A DNA stretch of 64,000 nucleotides from Lewinella sp. IMCC34191 (GTDB lineage: Bacteria > Bacteroidota > Bacteroidia > Chitinophagales > Saprospiraceae), in contig NZ_QNQZ01000004.1 of assembly GCF_003390935.1 (NCBI RefSeq), positions 62,001-126,000 on the forward strand. Direction: 5' to 3'. Shown one piece after another: positions 9,163 to 17,630 of this stretch. The translations under genes were made by a program, and so were the position numbers. A model generated the notes under the pieces. The model saw only the letters and a list, made by a program, of their open reading frames with translations, had not been told where the DNA came from and did not search any database. How positions within the stretch are numbered: position 1 is the stretch's first letter; each line of letters begins with the position of its first letter.

Positions 9163-9854
9163 AGCAGCGGTTTCTTTTTAGAGCGCGTAACGAAGGGGGC
9201 ATTCAGGTAGAACGGTTCGTAGGCGCTGACATCCGGTTGCTGGCGTGACTCCCGAATGTTGTCCGCCAGGAGATAGCGGGCCAGGGCCGTCTCGGGTTCC
9301 GTAAACGTGAAGGCATTATCTCCGTCAAGGGCTTCCCGTACCCTAGCCTGCCCGGGTCCGCACACCGCGATATGGCCTAAGCCCGCTCCCTTTAGTAGCC
9401 TGCCCCGCCATTTCGGATCGGTCAGGCGCACGTTGAGCACCTCGGTTTCCGGAAAGAGATCCCGCGCGCGAAAGAGCTGGCCGAACACTTCTCCCTTGCG
9501 GGAATTGATCGTTGCCAGGATACGGTCAGCCCCCATTCCATCCGCCGCGCCGGCCAGTGCGTGGAGGGTGGGAACCGTGTAGAATTGAAGCCGCGGTATC
9601 CCCAGGCACAGTCCCTTTGCCGTAGCCGCACCAACCCGCAGGCTGGTGTAACTTCCGGGTCCGTCGCTCAGCACGAGCGTATCGACTTCGGTAAACGAAA
9701 GGCCTGCCTCCTCCATCGCTTGCTTTATAAGGAGCGTCAGGTGGCTGGCGTGTTGATGCACTTCGGTTGCCATCGCTTCGGCGACCAGGGTACCGCTGCG
9801 GACGATGGCTACGGAGCAGATATCCGTGGCGGTTTCGAGGGACAATTCCGTCAT
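9159..9854 (-). CDS. tsaB: tRNA threonylcarbamoyladenosine biosynthesis protein TsaB
   Basis: A 231-residue protein of the ASKHA fold with the TsaB N-terminal signature (LETATDICSVAI) and the segment VLSDGPGSYTSLRVGAATAKG. TsaB is the scaffold partner of TsaD and TsaE in making t6A37 of ANN-decoding tRNAs. Both ends overlap their neighbours by 4 bp: the alkyltransferase-like gene upstream and truA downstream. tsaD and tsaE are not in the window. Confidence 0.93.
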   Translation of the reverse strand: MTELSLETATDICSVAIVRSGTLVAEAMATEVHQHASHLTLLIKQAMEEAGLSFTEVDTLVLSDGPGSYTSLRVGAATAKGLCLGIPRLQFYTVPTLHALAGAADGMGADRILATINSRKGEVFGQLFRARDLFPETEVLNVRLTDPKWRGRLLKGAGLGHIAVCGPGQARVREALDGDNAFTFTEPETALARYLLADNIRESRQQPDVSAYEPFYLNAPFVTRSKKKPLL

Positions 9855-10177
9855 TGGTCAAGCAACTCCGTGGGTGACCAGAAAACCCGTTCGAAATCGA
9901 CAACACGGTCGTCAATAACCACAACCCCTTCCGCTTCGAGGCGCGATTGCATCACGTCTGGTGTCCGGAAATATTTGCGGCCGCTGAGTTCCCCTTTACG
10001 ATTGACTACCCGGTGGGCGGGAACATCATCGGCGGTGAGGGAATTGAAGAGAGCCCATCCGACCATCCGTGCACTGCCTAGCGTAAGGAAGTCGGCGATC
10101 GCTCCGTAGGTAGTGACCCGCCCCGGTGGAACCAGGCGGGTGACATCATGCACCTGCTCGATATAGGCTGCCCCCAA
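9851..10177 (-). CDS. Alkyltransferase-like protein (ATL, MGMT family without catalytic Cys)
   Basis: A 108-residue protein matching the C-terminal DNA-binding domain of O6-alkylguanine-DNA alkyltransferase: VPPGRVTTYGAIA, then RMVGWAL (recognition helix), then P53-A54-H55-R56-V-V. In true alkyltransferases the residue before His is the alkyl-accepting Cys (PCHR); here it is Ala. ATL proteins bind O6-alkylguanine without repairing it and flag the lesion for nucleotide excision repair. The gene sits 1 bp after the fatty-acid hydroxylase stop and overlaps tsaB by 4 bp. Confidence 0.88.
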   Translation of the reverse strand: MGAAYIEQVHDVTRLVPPGRVTTYGAIADFLTLGSARMVGWALFNSLTADDVPAHRVVNRKGELSGRKYFRTPDVMQSRLEAEGVVVIDDRVVDFERVFWSPTELLDQ

Positions 10178-10178
10178 A

Positions 10179-10841
10179 CTACCGGTGGATTTCCTTTGCC
10201 ATCCGCCTGTCCTTTTCGGTGCGGGGAAGCGTGCCGAACACGTAATCCCAGAGGGGCTGGCTTACGCCGAAAAGCACTTCATCCTCACTGTAGTGATGAA
10301 TGGAATGATTGACCCAGAGGGTACGCAGAAAGTTGCGGGGCGGTGCGTACATGTGCACGGTATAGTGCACCATGAGGTACAGGGCGTAACCCACTACAAA
10401 TCCGGCCAGGTAGCTAAAGCTGTACTCTCCGAGTACGAGCTCGAAGAGGAACAGCAAGGCGGTGGCCAGCACGATCGCGACAATGGGCGGCATCGCCAGG
10501 CGACGCTTGTCCTTCGGGTAGTCGTGGTGCATGCCGTGCATCTTGTAGGTGGCCTGCCGGTAGGCTTCCGAAGCGCCGTGTGGAGGGTGGTAGATCCACC
10601 GGTGAACGGCATATTCGGTAAAGGTAAAACCCAGTATCCCGGCGAAGAAGAGACCGATAACCTGCAGGGGTGGAATTTCCGTGCTTATTTCCGTGTACCA
10701 TAGCAATCCGATGGCATAGACTAGGAAGATGGCAATTGGGGTGGCAATGTGCGTCTGGGAAAGCCGGTTGAGAATTTTGTTTTCAAACATCGGCGGAGAC
10801 ACCTCCGCGTTAGACTTAAATTTTTGTGTCCGGGTTTTCAT
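10179..10841 (-). CDS. Fatty-acid hydroxylase superfamily membrane protein (FA2H/Scs7-like)
   Basis: A 220-residue, about four-helix membrane protein with the di-iron histidine boxes of the sterol desaturase/fatty-acid hydroxylase superfamily: H80-RWIY-H85, H102-GM-HH106, H159-YTV-H163 and N178-HSIHH183. The spacing and the HGMHH box resemble fatty-acid 2-hydroxylases acting on sphingolipid acyl chains; many Bacteroidota make sphingolipids, so this role is plausible but inferred. A carotenoid or sterol substrate cannot be excluded. An in-frame ATG at 10790 is an alternative start. It lies 44 bp after the upstream PLP enzyme gene and 1 bp before the ATL gene. Confidence 0.82.
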   Translation of the reverse strand: MKTRTQKFKSNAEVSPPMFENKILNRLSQTHIATPIAIFLVYAIGLLWYTEISTEIPPLQVIGLFFAGILGFTFTEYAVHRWIYHPPHGASEAYRQATYKMHGMHHDYPKDKRRLAMPPIVAIVLATALLFLFELVLGEYSFSYLAGFVVGYALYLMVHYTVHMYAPPRNFLRTLWVNHSIHHYSEDEVLFGVSQPLWDYVFGTLPRTEKDRRMAKEIHR

Positions 10842-10885
10842 TGCAATACATTCGTCAGTTCACAGGTTTGGGCCGCACACGCGGC

Positions 10886-11971
10886 CTAGACTAAGTTCAG
10901 GCGCTGCTTGATCTTGCGACCGTACATGCGCTTGTAAACCCGATACATCCGCTGTAAGTGTTTCACGCTATAAGTAGCGGGCTCACCGTTTGGCTTGAGG
11001 TAACCTTGCTCCTGCATCCAGGCGTCGTTGAAAACCTTACCAAGGTATTTGCTTCCGTGATCGGGGAAGAGTACGACAACAGTATCCTCTGGGCTTAGTT
11101 GCTTCCGAATGGAAAAGACGGCTTCCAGCGCCGCTCCGCTGCTGTAGCCCAGCAGCAGGCCTTCCCGCTGCGCTAATTCGCGTACGCGCAGGGCGGCGGC
11201 GCGGTCGCCGACCTTGATGAACTCATCGATAAGATCGAAGGCCACGTTATCCGGGATAATCGTTTTCCCCAAACCTTCGACTTTCCAGCTAAAGATTTCA
11301 TCGGGATCAAAAACCCCGGTTTGCCAGTATTTCTTCAGCACCGAACCGTAGGCATCGACACCCACGATTTTGACGTCTGGATTTTGCTCTTTCAGGTATC
11401 GCGCGGTGCCCGAAAGCGTTCCGCCGGTACCCGCGCAGCATACATAATGGGTGATCTTACCTTCCGTGTCCTTCCATATTTCAGGACCGGTACTGTGGTA
11501 GTGCGCACCGCTGTTGTCCAAATTCCAGTTTTGACGCAGGTAGATACTGTTGGGTATGGTGCCCGCCAGTTCCTCGGCACGACTGTAGTAGGACTCTGGA
11601 TCTTCGGGGGCGGCATCCTTCGGGCACAGCACGATCTTCGCACCGAGTGCTTTGAGCAGCGCCTGCTTTTCGGGGCCGGCCTTATCCGTGAGCGTCAGAA
11701 TACACTTATACCCCTTAATGGCGGCGATCATGGCGATACTGAAGCCGGTGTTCCCACTGGTTGCCTCGATGATGGTGGCTCCCGGCTGGATGCGACCCTT
11801 TCGTTCGGCCTGTTCGATCATGTAGAGCGCGGCGCGGTCCTTCGCGGACTGGCCCGGGTTCATGGATTCCATCTTGCCGTAGACGGTTGCGGGAATCCGG
11901 GCGCCACATATCCGGTCGAGCCGGATCAACGGCGTGTTACCGATGGCTTGTAGAACACTATCGTGGCGCAT
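10886..11971 (-). CDS. PLP-dependent cystathionine beta-synthase / cysteine synthase family enzyme
   Basis: A 361-residue fold-type II PLP enzyme. Visible motifs are GNTPLIRL at the N-terminus, SMNPGQSAKDRAA with the PLP lysine, EATSGNTGFSIAM (substrate loop), GTGGTLSGTARYL (phosphate loop) and GYSSGAALEA. The segment PDHGSKYLGKVFND is more like cystathionine beta-synthase than CysK, but the C-terminal Bateman domains of human-type CBS are absent. It either condenses serine with homocysteine or makes cysteine from activated serine. It appears to head a minus-strand run with the fatty-acid hydroxylase, ATL, tsaB and truA. Confidence 0.85.
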   Translation of the reverse strand: MRHDSVLQAIGNTPLIRLDRICGARIPATVYGKMESMNPGQSAKDRAALYMIEQAERKGRIQPGATIIEATSGNTGFSIAMIAAIKGYKCILTLTDKAGPEKQALLKALGAKIVLCPKDAAPEDPESYYSRAEELAGTIPNSIYLRQNWNLDNSGAHYHSTGPEIWKDTEGKITHYVCCAGTGGTLSGTARYLKEQNPDVKIVGVDAYGSVLKKYWQTGVFDPDEIFSWKVEGLGKTIIPDNVAFDLIDEFIKVGDRAAALRVRELAQREGLLLGYSSGAALEAVFSIRKQLSPEDTVVVLFPDHGSKYLGKVFNDAWMQEQGYLKPNGEPATYSVKHLQRMYRVYKRMYGRKIKQRLNLV

Positions 11972-11995
11972 AGAATACAGGTTAATAACCAGGGG

Positions 11996-12003
11996 CGAAG
12001 TTA
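11996..12003 (-). promoter_or_regulatory. Predicted -7 promoter element for the CBS-like gene cluster
   Basis: On the minus strand this reads TAACTTCG followed by C, a one-base variant (TTCG) of TAnnTTTG, 24 nt upstream of the start codon. The same TTCG variant appears ahead of several other genes in this window. Confidence 0.4.
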
Positions 12004-12044
12004 GTAGCTACGGCATTAACGCGGCGAGACTGCCCGTGGTTGGG

Positions 12045-12052
12045 TATATTCG
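12045..12052 (+). promoter_or_regulatory. Predicted -7 promoter element for the Nudix gene
   Basis: TATATTCG followed by CG, the TTCG variant of TAnnTTTG, with a 36-nt leader to the ATG at 12089. It is divergent to the element at 11996-12003. Confidence 0.4.
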
Positions 12053-12088
12053 CGCTCCCCCGTATTCGCCTGTTTTACATTCCTCGCC

Positions 12089-12523
12089 ATGGCCAAGTTT
12101 AAAGTTTCGTTGAAGGCTCGCCTCATTCTCGAAGATCGGGGCCGCATCCTTCTCCTCAAACAGACCAAGCCAAACGGCGGTAATTACAGCCTTATCGGGG
12201 GTACCATCGAACGCCAGGAATACGCTCTGGAAAGTCTGATCCGGGAGAGCTTCGAAGAGGCCGGCATCGAACTCACTCCTACGGATCTGAGCCTGGTCCA
12301 CGTACTGCACAAGCGGTACAAGAAGAAGGGGAAGAAACACCGCATCGTTCTGTATTTCCGGGCACACCATTACGAAGGGGAGCCGGAAAGCAAGGAGCTG
12401 AAAAAATTCGAGAACGTGGAATGGCATCCCTATAACAACTTACCCCCCAACCTGACCGGTACCGTACGGCACGTCCTGAATGAATACAGCCGGGGGAAGA
12501 TCTATTCCGAAATGGAAAAATAG
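12089..12523 (+). CDS. Nudix hydrolase
   Basis: A 144-residue protein containing a complete Nudix box (GX5EX7REUXEEXGU): GG-TIERQ-E-YALESLI-RE-S-F-EE-A-G-I at about residues 47-70. The Nudix fold hydrolyses nucleoside diphosphates linked to another moiety and uses the box glutamates to bind Mg2+. The substrate cannot be predicted. The protein is single-domain, with a lysine-rich stretch (HKRYKKKGKKHR) between box and C-terminus. It is monocistronic by position, with radC 105 bp downstream. Confidence 0.9.
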   Translation: MAKFKVSLKARLILEDRGRILLLKQTKPNGGNYSLIGGTIERQEYALESLIRESFEEAGIELTPTDLSLVHVLHKRYKKKGKKHRIVLYFRAHHYEGEPESKELKKFENVEWHPYNNLPPNLTGTVRHVLNEYSRGKIYSEMEK

Positions 12524-12628
12524 CTGGCTATCGGTTTTTGCTTTACTTTAGCTGACGTTGCACGATTTGCTTTCCCGGTGGCCCCTCTAACCCCACCGTT
12601 GATGTATTCTCCAAGTTCCGCTGTTTTA

Positions 12629-13330
12629 ATGATCAGCGATCTCGCACCCGATGACCAGCCCCGCGAAAAGATGCTGGCTCGCGGCCCCCGCGCCCTTTCC
12701 GACACCGAGTTACTGGCCATTCTGCTGCGCAGCGGCCGGCCGGGCGTTTCGGCGCTGGACCTGGCACGTAGTTTACTTCGCCGCGCTAATCACGATCTGC
12801 ACGACCTGGCCCGCATGGAACTGCAGGATCTGGTGCGAACGAAAGGCATCGGCGCTGCCAAGGCAACGCAGCTGGTGGCCGCTTTTGAATTAGGGCGACG
12901 GCGCGCAGGTAAAATGCCTCGCCAGCGAACGACACTGGATAACAGCGAGGCATGCTTTCACCACCTGCATCCTCTGCTCGGTGACCTGTCACATGAAGAA
13001 TTTCACATCCTGTGCCTCAATCGCGCCAATCAGTTGTTAGGTACCCACCTGGTCAGCAACGGAGGTACTACGGGAACGGTAGCCGATGCAAAGAAAATTT
13101 TTCGCACCGCCCTGCAGCATGGCAGCGTGACCTCGCTGGTGCTGGCACACAATCACCCCAGCGGCCAGGCCCATCCGAGTACGGCGGACGTACGGCTGAC
13201 CAGCAAACTTTGCCGGGCCGCCCGCAGTCTGGATCTACACATTCTGGACCACATCATCGTAGCCAACCATCGCTACTACAGTTTCGCGGATAATCAATTG
13301 TTGAGCGAAGAAAAGGGAAACGGGACTTAA
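12629..13330 (+). CDS. radC: RadC family JAB/MPN-domain protein
   Basis: A 233-residue protein from the ATG at 12629, chosen because the family N-terminus aligns with MISDLAPDDQPREKML; in-frame ATG 12602 and GTG 12578 are possible longer starts. It has a helix-hairpin-helix region (TKGIGAAKATQLVAAFELG) and a C-terminal JAB domain with EEFHILCLN, then the metal motif HNHPSG and a downstream Asp (S-T-A-D), matching H-x-H-(x)n-S-(x)2-D. The family was named for DNA repair, but its actual function is uncertain. A TACTTTAG sequence at 12544-12551 resembles a -7 element. Confidence 0.9.
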   Translation: MISDLAPDDQPREKMLARGPRALSDTELLAILLRSGRPGVSALDLARSLLRRANHDLHDLARMELQDLVRTKGIGAAKATQLVAAFELGRRRAGKMPRQRTTLDNSEACFHHLHPLLGDLSHEEFHILCLNRANQLLGTHLVSNGGTTGTVADAKKIFRTALQHGSVTSLVLAHNHPSGQAHPSTADVRLTSKLCRAARSLDLHILDHIIVANHRYYSFADNQLLSEEKGNGT

Positions 13331-13334
13331 AAGC

Positions 13335-13342
13335 TATCTTCG
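13335..13342 (+). promoter_or_regulatory. Predicted -7 promoter element for efp-accB-accC
   Basis: TATCTTCG followed by CG, the TTCG variant of TAnnTTTG, immediately after the radC stop and about 60 nt before the efp ATG. It suggests an independent promoter for the efp-accBC operon. Confidence 0.45.
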
Positions 13343-13401
13343 CGCTGCCTTAACCGATCCGGTCCCTTTGCTTACATTGGCCCGGCGAAAAACCGATTTA
13401 C

Positions 13402-13962
13402 ATGGCTTCAACCTCGGATATTAAGAACGGATTTACCTTCCGCCATAGCAACGACATTTACAGCGTCGTTGAATTTCAGCACGTTAAACCCGGCAAGGGT
13501 GCTGCTTTCGTGCGCACGAAAATCAAAAGCCTCAGTACGGGTCGCGTCCTGAGCGAAACCTTCCCCTCCGGCCACAAAGTGGAGGAAGTGCGGGTGGAGC
13601 GCCACAAAATGCAGTATCTGTACAAGGACGACATGGGCTTCCACTTCATGAACTCGGAAAGCTTCGAACAGGCCACCATTCCGGAGGCGCTTATCGAAAA
13701 CCCCGGCTTCATGCGGGAGGGAGATACGGTTGAGGTCCTCTACAATACCGAAGACAATACCGCCCTTACGGTCGATCTGCCTCAGTACGTTGAGATGGAA
13801 GTGACCTACACCGAACCCGGTGTGAAGGGAGATACGGCTACGAATACCCTTAAACCGGCCACGGTAGAGACGGGCGCTGAAGTGCGGGTCCCCCTTTTCG
13901 TGAACACGGGTGACAAAATCAAGATAGATACTCGTAGTGGTTCCTACATGAGCCGTGTATAA
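13402..13962 (+). CDS. efp: Translation elongation factor P
   Basis: A 186-residue protein with the three beta-barrel domains of EF-P. Domain I carries the tip loop KPGKGAAF with K32, the position that in other bacteria is modified or contacts the peptidyl-transferase centre. The C-terminal signature is [13 protein letters not shown] rescues ribosomes stalled at polyproline. The gene is 8 bp ahead of accB; the efp-accB-accC order is common in bacteria. No modification enzymes (EpmA, EarP) are seen in the window. Confidence 0.97.
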   Translation: MASTSDIKNGFTFRHSNDIYSVVEFQHVKPGKGAAFVRTKIKSLSTGRVLSETFPSGHKVEEVRVERHKMQYLYKDDMGFHFMNSESFEQATIPEALIENPGFMREGDTVEVLYNTEDNTALTVDLPQYVEMEVTYTEPGVKGDTATNTLKPATVETGAEVRVPLFVNTGDKIKIDTRSGSYMSRV

Positions 13963-13970
13963 ACTTTAGA

Positions 13971-14516
13971 ATGCCTTCCATGACGCTGAAAGAAATACAG
14001 GAACTGATCAAACTCGTCGCCAAGACCGAGTTATCCGAGTTCAAATACAAGAACGAGACGGTAAGTCTGCACATTCGCGGTAAATCCTACCGGGCGGCCA
14101 CCGAGCAGGCCGCTCCCGCTCCCGCTGCTCCGTCCATTATTAGTGTGCCCGCTCCGACGATGGCACCCGGCATGGCGACCCAACCTGCTGCGGCACCAGC
14201 CCCCGCCCCCGCCTCCGGTGGGGAAAAGCAGTCGCCGTCGGAAGAGAAATCCGGTGACAGTACGGATGAATCGAAATTGGTGCCGATTAAGTCGCCGATG
14301 ATCGGCACTTTCTACCGGTCTTCCTCCCCGGACAAGCCCGCCTACATCAAGGTTGGCGATCGCGTTTCCAAGGGAGACACGGTTTGCATTGTCGAAGCGA
14401 TGAAGTTGTTTAATGAAATCGAATCAGAAATCAGTGGCAAAATCGTCAAGGTTCTCATCGAGGACGCTCAGCCCATTGAGTACGACCAGCCCCTGTTTTT
14501 GGTAGACCCTTCCTAG
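13971..14516 (+). CDS. accB: Acetyl-CoA carboxylase biotin carboxyl carrier protein
   Basis: A 181-residue BCCP. An N-terminal dimerisation segment (1-45) is followed by an Ala/Pro-rich flexible linker (46-105) and a C-terminal biotinyl domain with the biotin attachment motif E142-A-M-K145. It shuttles carboxybiotin between AccC and the AccA/AccD transferase in the first step of fatty-acid synthesis. It is 4 bp upstream of accC. Confidence 0.96.
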   Translation: MPSMTLKEIQELIKLVAKTELSEFKYKNETVSLHIRGKSYRAATEQAAPAPAAPSIISVPAPTMAPGMATQPAAAPAPAPASGGEKQSPSEEKSGDSTDESKLVPIKSPMIGTFYRSSSPDKPAYIKVGDRVSKGDTVCIVEAMKLFNEIESEISGKIVKVLIEDAQPIEYDQPLFLVDPS

Positions 14517-14520
14517 CTTT

Positions 14521-15873
14521 ATGCCCAAAAAATTTAATAAGATACTGATTGCCAACCGTGGCGAAATCGCCCTGCGCATTATCCGCACCTGTCGGGAAAT
14601 GGGCATCAAAACGGTGGCCATCTATTCCACGGCAGACCGGGAAAGTCTGCACGTTCGTTTTGCCGATGAAGCCGTTTGTATCGGCCCACCCTCCTCGGCC
14701 GATAGCTACCTGAGCATACCGAAGATCATGGCCGCGGTGGAAATCACCAATGCGGATGCCGTGCATCCCGGCTATGGTTTTCTGAGTGAAAACGCTGATT
14801 TCGCGGAAATTTGCCAGGATTACGGCATAAAGTTCATCGGCCCCAAGCCCGAGCAGATCCGCACGATGGGTGACAAGATCACCGCCAAGGATACCATGAT
14901 CAAGGCCGGTGTACCCACCGTGCCAGGCGACGGTAGCCTGCTGAAGGGTGCGGAAGACGGTATACAGCGCGCTAAAAAGATGGGCTACCCGGTCATGATC
15001 AAGGCTACGGCCGGCGGTGGTGGTAAGGGCATGCGCATCGTTCGCAACGAGCAGGAATTCACCGAACTCTACGCCAGTGCGCAGAAGGAGGCGAAAGCCA
15101 GCTTCGGCAACGACGGCATTTACATGGAGAAGTACATTGTCGAGCCCCGCCACATCGAAATACAGGTGATCGGCGACCAGTACGGCACCGTGATTCACCT
15201 GAGCGAACGCGACTGTTCCGTCCAGCGGCGCCACCAGAAACTACTGGAAGAGTGTCCGAGTCCCTTTATGACCGACGACCTGCGCGAGCGTATGGGGCAG
15301 GCGGCGATCAAGGCCGGAGAAGCGATCGATTACGAGGGCGTGGGCACCGTGGAATTCCTGGTCGACAAAGACCGGAATTTCTACTTCATGGAAATGAATA
15401 CCCGGATCCAGGTCGAACACCCCGTGACCGAGGAATCCATCGACCACGACCTGATCAAGGAACAGATCAAGGTGGCCTACGGAGAAAGGCTTTCGGGCAA
15501 AAATTACCTGCCGAAGGGCCACGTCATCGAGTGCCGGATTAACGCCGAGGACCCCTGGAACGGATTCCGCCCCAGCCCCGGCAAGATCAACAGCTTCCAC
15601 AGTTCGAAGGGACACGGCGTACGCGTCGATACCCACGTTTATGCCGGATACACGGTTAGCCCCTACTACGACAGCATGATCGCCAAGCTGATCGTCCGGG
15701 CGCCAACGCGTGCCGAAGCGATCACGAAGATGGAACGTGCGCTTGACGAATTCATCGTGGAGGGCATCAAGACCACGGTTCCTTTCCACCAATGGCTGCT
15801 TCGGCAACAGGATTTCCGCGACGGCAACTTCGATACCGGCTGGCTCGGCCAGCAGGAGCTACCGGAGAAATAG
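14521..15873 (+). CDS. accC: Acetyl-CoA carboxylase biotin carboxylase subunit
   Basis: A 450-residue protein, standard biotin carboxylase length, with ATP-grasp architecture: N-terminal [20 protein letters not shown], the glycine-rich ATP loop ([12 protein letters not shown]), [15 protein letters not shown], and the catalytic region [18 protein letters not shown]. It carboxylates biotin on AccB with ATP and bicarbonate. It closes the efp-accB-accC cluster; accA lies 2.7 kb further on, and accD is outside the window. Confidence 0.97.
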   Translation: MPKKFNKILIANRGEIALRIIRTCREMGIKTVAIYSTADRESLHVRFADEAVCIGPPSSADSYLSIPKIMAAVEITNADAVHPGYGFLSENADFAEICQDYGIKFIGPKPEQIRTMGDKITAKDTMIKAGVPTVPGDGSLLKGAEDGIQRAKKMGYPVMIKATAGGGGKGMRIVRNEQEFTELYASAQKEAKASFGNDGIYMEKYIVEPRHIEIQVIGDQYGTVIHLSERDCSVQRRHQKLLEECPSPFMTDDLRERMGQAAIKAGEAIDYEGVGTVEFLVDKDRNFYFMEMNTRIQVEHPVTEESIDHDLIKEQIKVAYGERLSGKNYLPKGHVIECRINAEDPWNGFRPSPGKINSFHSSKGHGVRVDTHVYAGYTVSPYYDSMIAKLIVRAPTRAEAITKMERALDEFIVEGIKTTVPFHQWLLRQQDFRDGNFDTGWLGQQELPEK

Positions 15874-16461
15874 CCTCCTCTCCTGGATTGGCTTACCAAT
15901 ATTACCACGCCGGAAGGTGATGCGATCACCGCTTGTTGATGGTTGGATGGTGCATTACCGTAGTTGTACAGAATAAGGTTTAACCAACATTTTGTTGTTT
16001 AATAGTAAGTGCGTAACTTAGTATTAACCTGCCGTGGCTGCCTTGCCTTGCCCGATGTCACGAAAGGCCGTTGCTTCACACCATCATAGACAATACCGCA
16101 CCGCCATCTGGTACCGGACCGACCGTGCGTATTCGTTATTTCTCCCCCTGATCCTTTCCACCCCATGGAAAGGCGGCAACCGTAGTGGGCGGTGGTCGGG
16201 TATCATGGAGGGAGCTGTGCGGCGGCGGCCTGGGTGGGACTCCCACCCACTTTTGCCCCTCCCCTGCCCCCGCCCCCCATACCTTGCATCGGGCAACCTT
16301 ATAGGCTCCACACCCCATCCGCACTCCGCACCCCGCACCCCGCACCTCATACCCCCGCACCCCAGCTACTCCTTACCTACGAACCAGGTGTCACGGAGAC
16401 TGACGTACATTGACTCCCCCGAACTACCTTACACCTGCGCTCCGGCGCCAAAAAACTTCTT
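15874..16461. other. 588-bp gene-free stretch with a C-rich degenerate repeat tract
   Basis: No credible gene was found here. The first part is AT-richer, with a weak inverted repeat around 15979-16030. From about 16255 to 16370 the plus strand is strikingly C-rich and carries several near-copies of CGCACCCC and ACCCCGC, ending about 90 bp before corA. A short echo of the same motif (CACCCCGCACCCCG) occurs at 18561-18574. Long open frames here are composition artefacts. Confidence 0.6.
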
Positions 16462-17547
16462 ATGCGCATCTCCAGCCTGCTCAGATCGAAGGAAGAAAAG
16501 GCCATTTTCCCTCGCCGGAAGGCCGGCGCGCCTCCCGGCACGATGGTGTACACCGGCCAGCGGCAGACGGAGGACGTGCACATGCACCTCACCCAGTACC
16601 ACGGCAACTTCTTCGATGTACAGACCGCCGAAGACGCCATTCCCGTTCCGAAAACGGAGCAGGCAACGCTCTGGTATGACATGCGGGGCCTGCACGACGT
16701 GGAACTGGTCGAACGGCTCGGAAAGGAACACGGCATGCATCCCCTGGGGCTCGAGGACGTCGTAGACGTGCAGCAGCGCCCCAAGATGGAAGTATTCGAG
16801 GATGGGGTGCTGATCGTGATCAAAGCCTTTGCCTTCGAGCCCACCACCCGCGATCTGAGCATCGAACAGGTAAGTATTTACCTCACGGAAGGAACGGTCC
16901 TGACCTTTCAGGAAGATACCGGCGACCTTTTCAAAAGCGTGCGGAAGCGGCTCGAAACCGCTAGCGGGCGCATCCGGAGTCGCGGGGCGGACTACCTGGC
17001 GTACGCACTCGTGGACAACATAGTGGACAAGTACTTCACCGTCATCGATCAGATCGAGGGGGAGCTGGATAAACTGGAGGACATCATCATGCGGTCGCCG
17101 GAGATGTCGACCAAGTCCAAGATCCACGATCTGCGCCTGGCATTGCTGACGCTGCGGAAGAGCATCAGCCCGCTGCGGGAACTCATGAATCGCTTCAGCG
17201 ACACGGAGAGTAAGTTGATCTCGGCAGATACCCAGGTCTACGTAGCCGACCTGCGCGATCACGTTATCCAGATCACGGATCTGGTGGAAACCTACCGCGA
17301 CGTAACCAACGGCCTGTACGACCTCTACGTCAGCGAAATCAGCTTTCGCATGAACAGCGTGATGCAAACGCTGACGATCGTTTCGACGATTTTCATCCCC
17401 CTCAGCTTTCTGGTCGGGGTATACGGGATGAACTGGCAATACATGCCGGAACTCACTACCCGCTATGGTTATTTCGTCCTCTGGGGGGTCATGATAACCG
17501 TCATCCTGGGGATGCTGGGCTGGTTCCGGAGCCGACACTGGATTTAG
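16462..17547 (+). CDS. corA: CorA-family magnesium/cobalt transporter
   Basis: A 361-residue protein with the CorA layout: a cytoplasmic alpha/beta domain and long helices (residues 1-290), then two C-terminal transmembrane helices joined by the signature loop Y-G-M-N (FLVGVYGMNW). CorA forms a homopentameric channel for Mg2+, sometimes Co2+ or Ni2+. The gene stands alone on the plus strand after the C-rich tract. The start at 16462 gives a normal N-terminus, and a longer upstream start is not needed. Confidence 0.95.
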   Translation: MRISSLLRSKEEKAIFPRRKAGAPPGTMVYTGQRQTEDVHMHLTQYHGNFFDVQTAEDAIPVPKTEQATLWYDMRGLHDVELVERLGKEHGMHPLGLEDVVDVQQRPKMEVFEDGVLIVIKAFAFEPTTRDLSIEQVSIYLTEGTVLTFQEDTGDLFKSVRKRLETASGRIRSRGADYLAYALVDNIVDKYFTVIDQIEGELDKLEDIIMRSPEMSTKSKIHDLRLALLTLRKSISPLRELMNRFSDTESKLISADTQVYVADLRDHVIQITDLVETYRDVTNGLYDLYVSEISFRMNSVMQTLTIVSTIFIPLSFLVGVYGMNWQYMPELTTRYGYFVLWGVMITVILGMLGWFRSRHWI

Positions 17548-17599
17548 GCAAGGGTTGGCGCATTAACCCCGTCCTGCCGGAGAACCGGAAATATGATTG

Positions 17600-17607
17600 T
17601 AAATTTG
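17600..17607 (+). promoter_or_regulatory. Predicted -7 promoter element for the coiled-coil membrane protein
   Basis: TAAATTTG followed by CG, a full TAnnTTTG match, with a leader of about 20 nt to the ATG at 17631. Confidence 0.5.
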
Positions 17608-17630
17608 CGCTTTCAACAGGCGCTGCCCAC

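Noticed and set aside
14455..15807. Long antisense frames over accC
   Set aside because: They are shadows of the biotin carboxylase gene with no recognisable motifs.
16034..16765. A 243-codon plus-strand frame covering the C-rich tract and the start of corA
   Set aside because: It is in a different frame from corA, rich in Pro/His/Ser from the C-rich tract, and has no domain.
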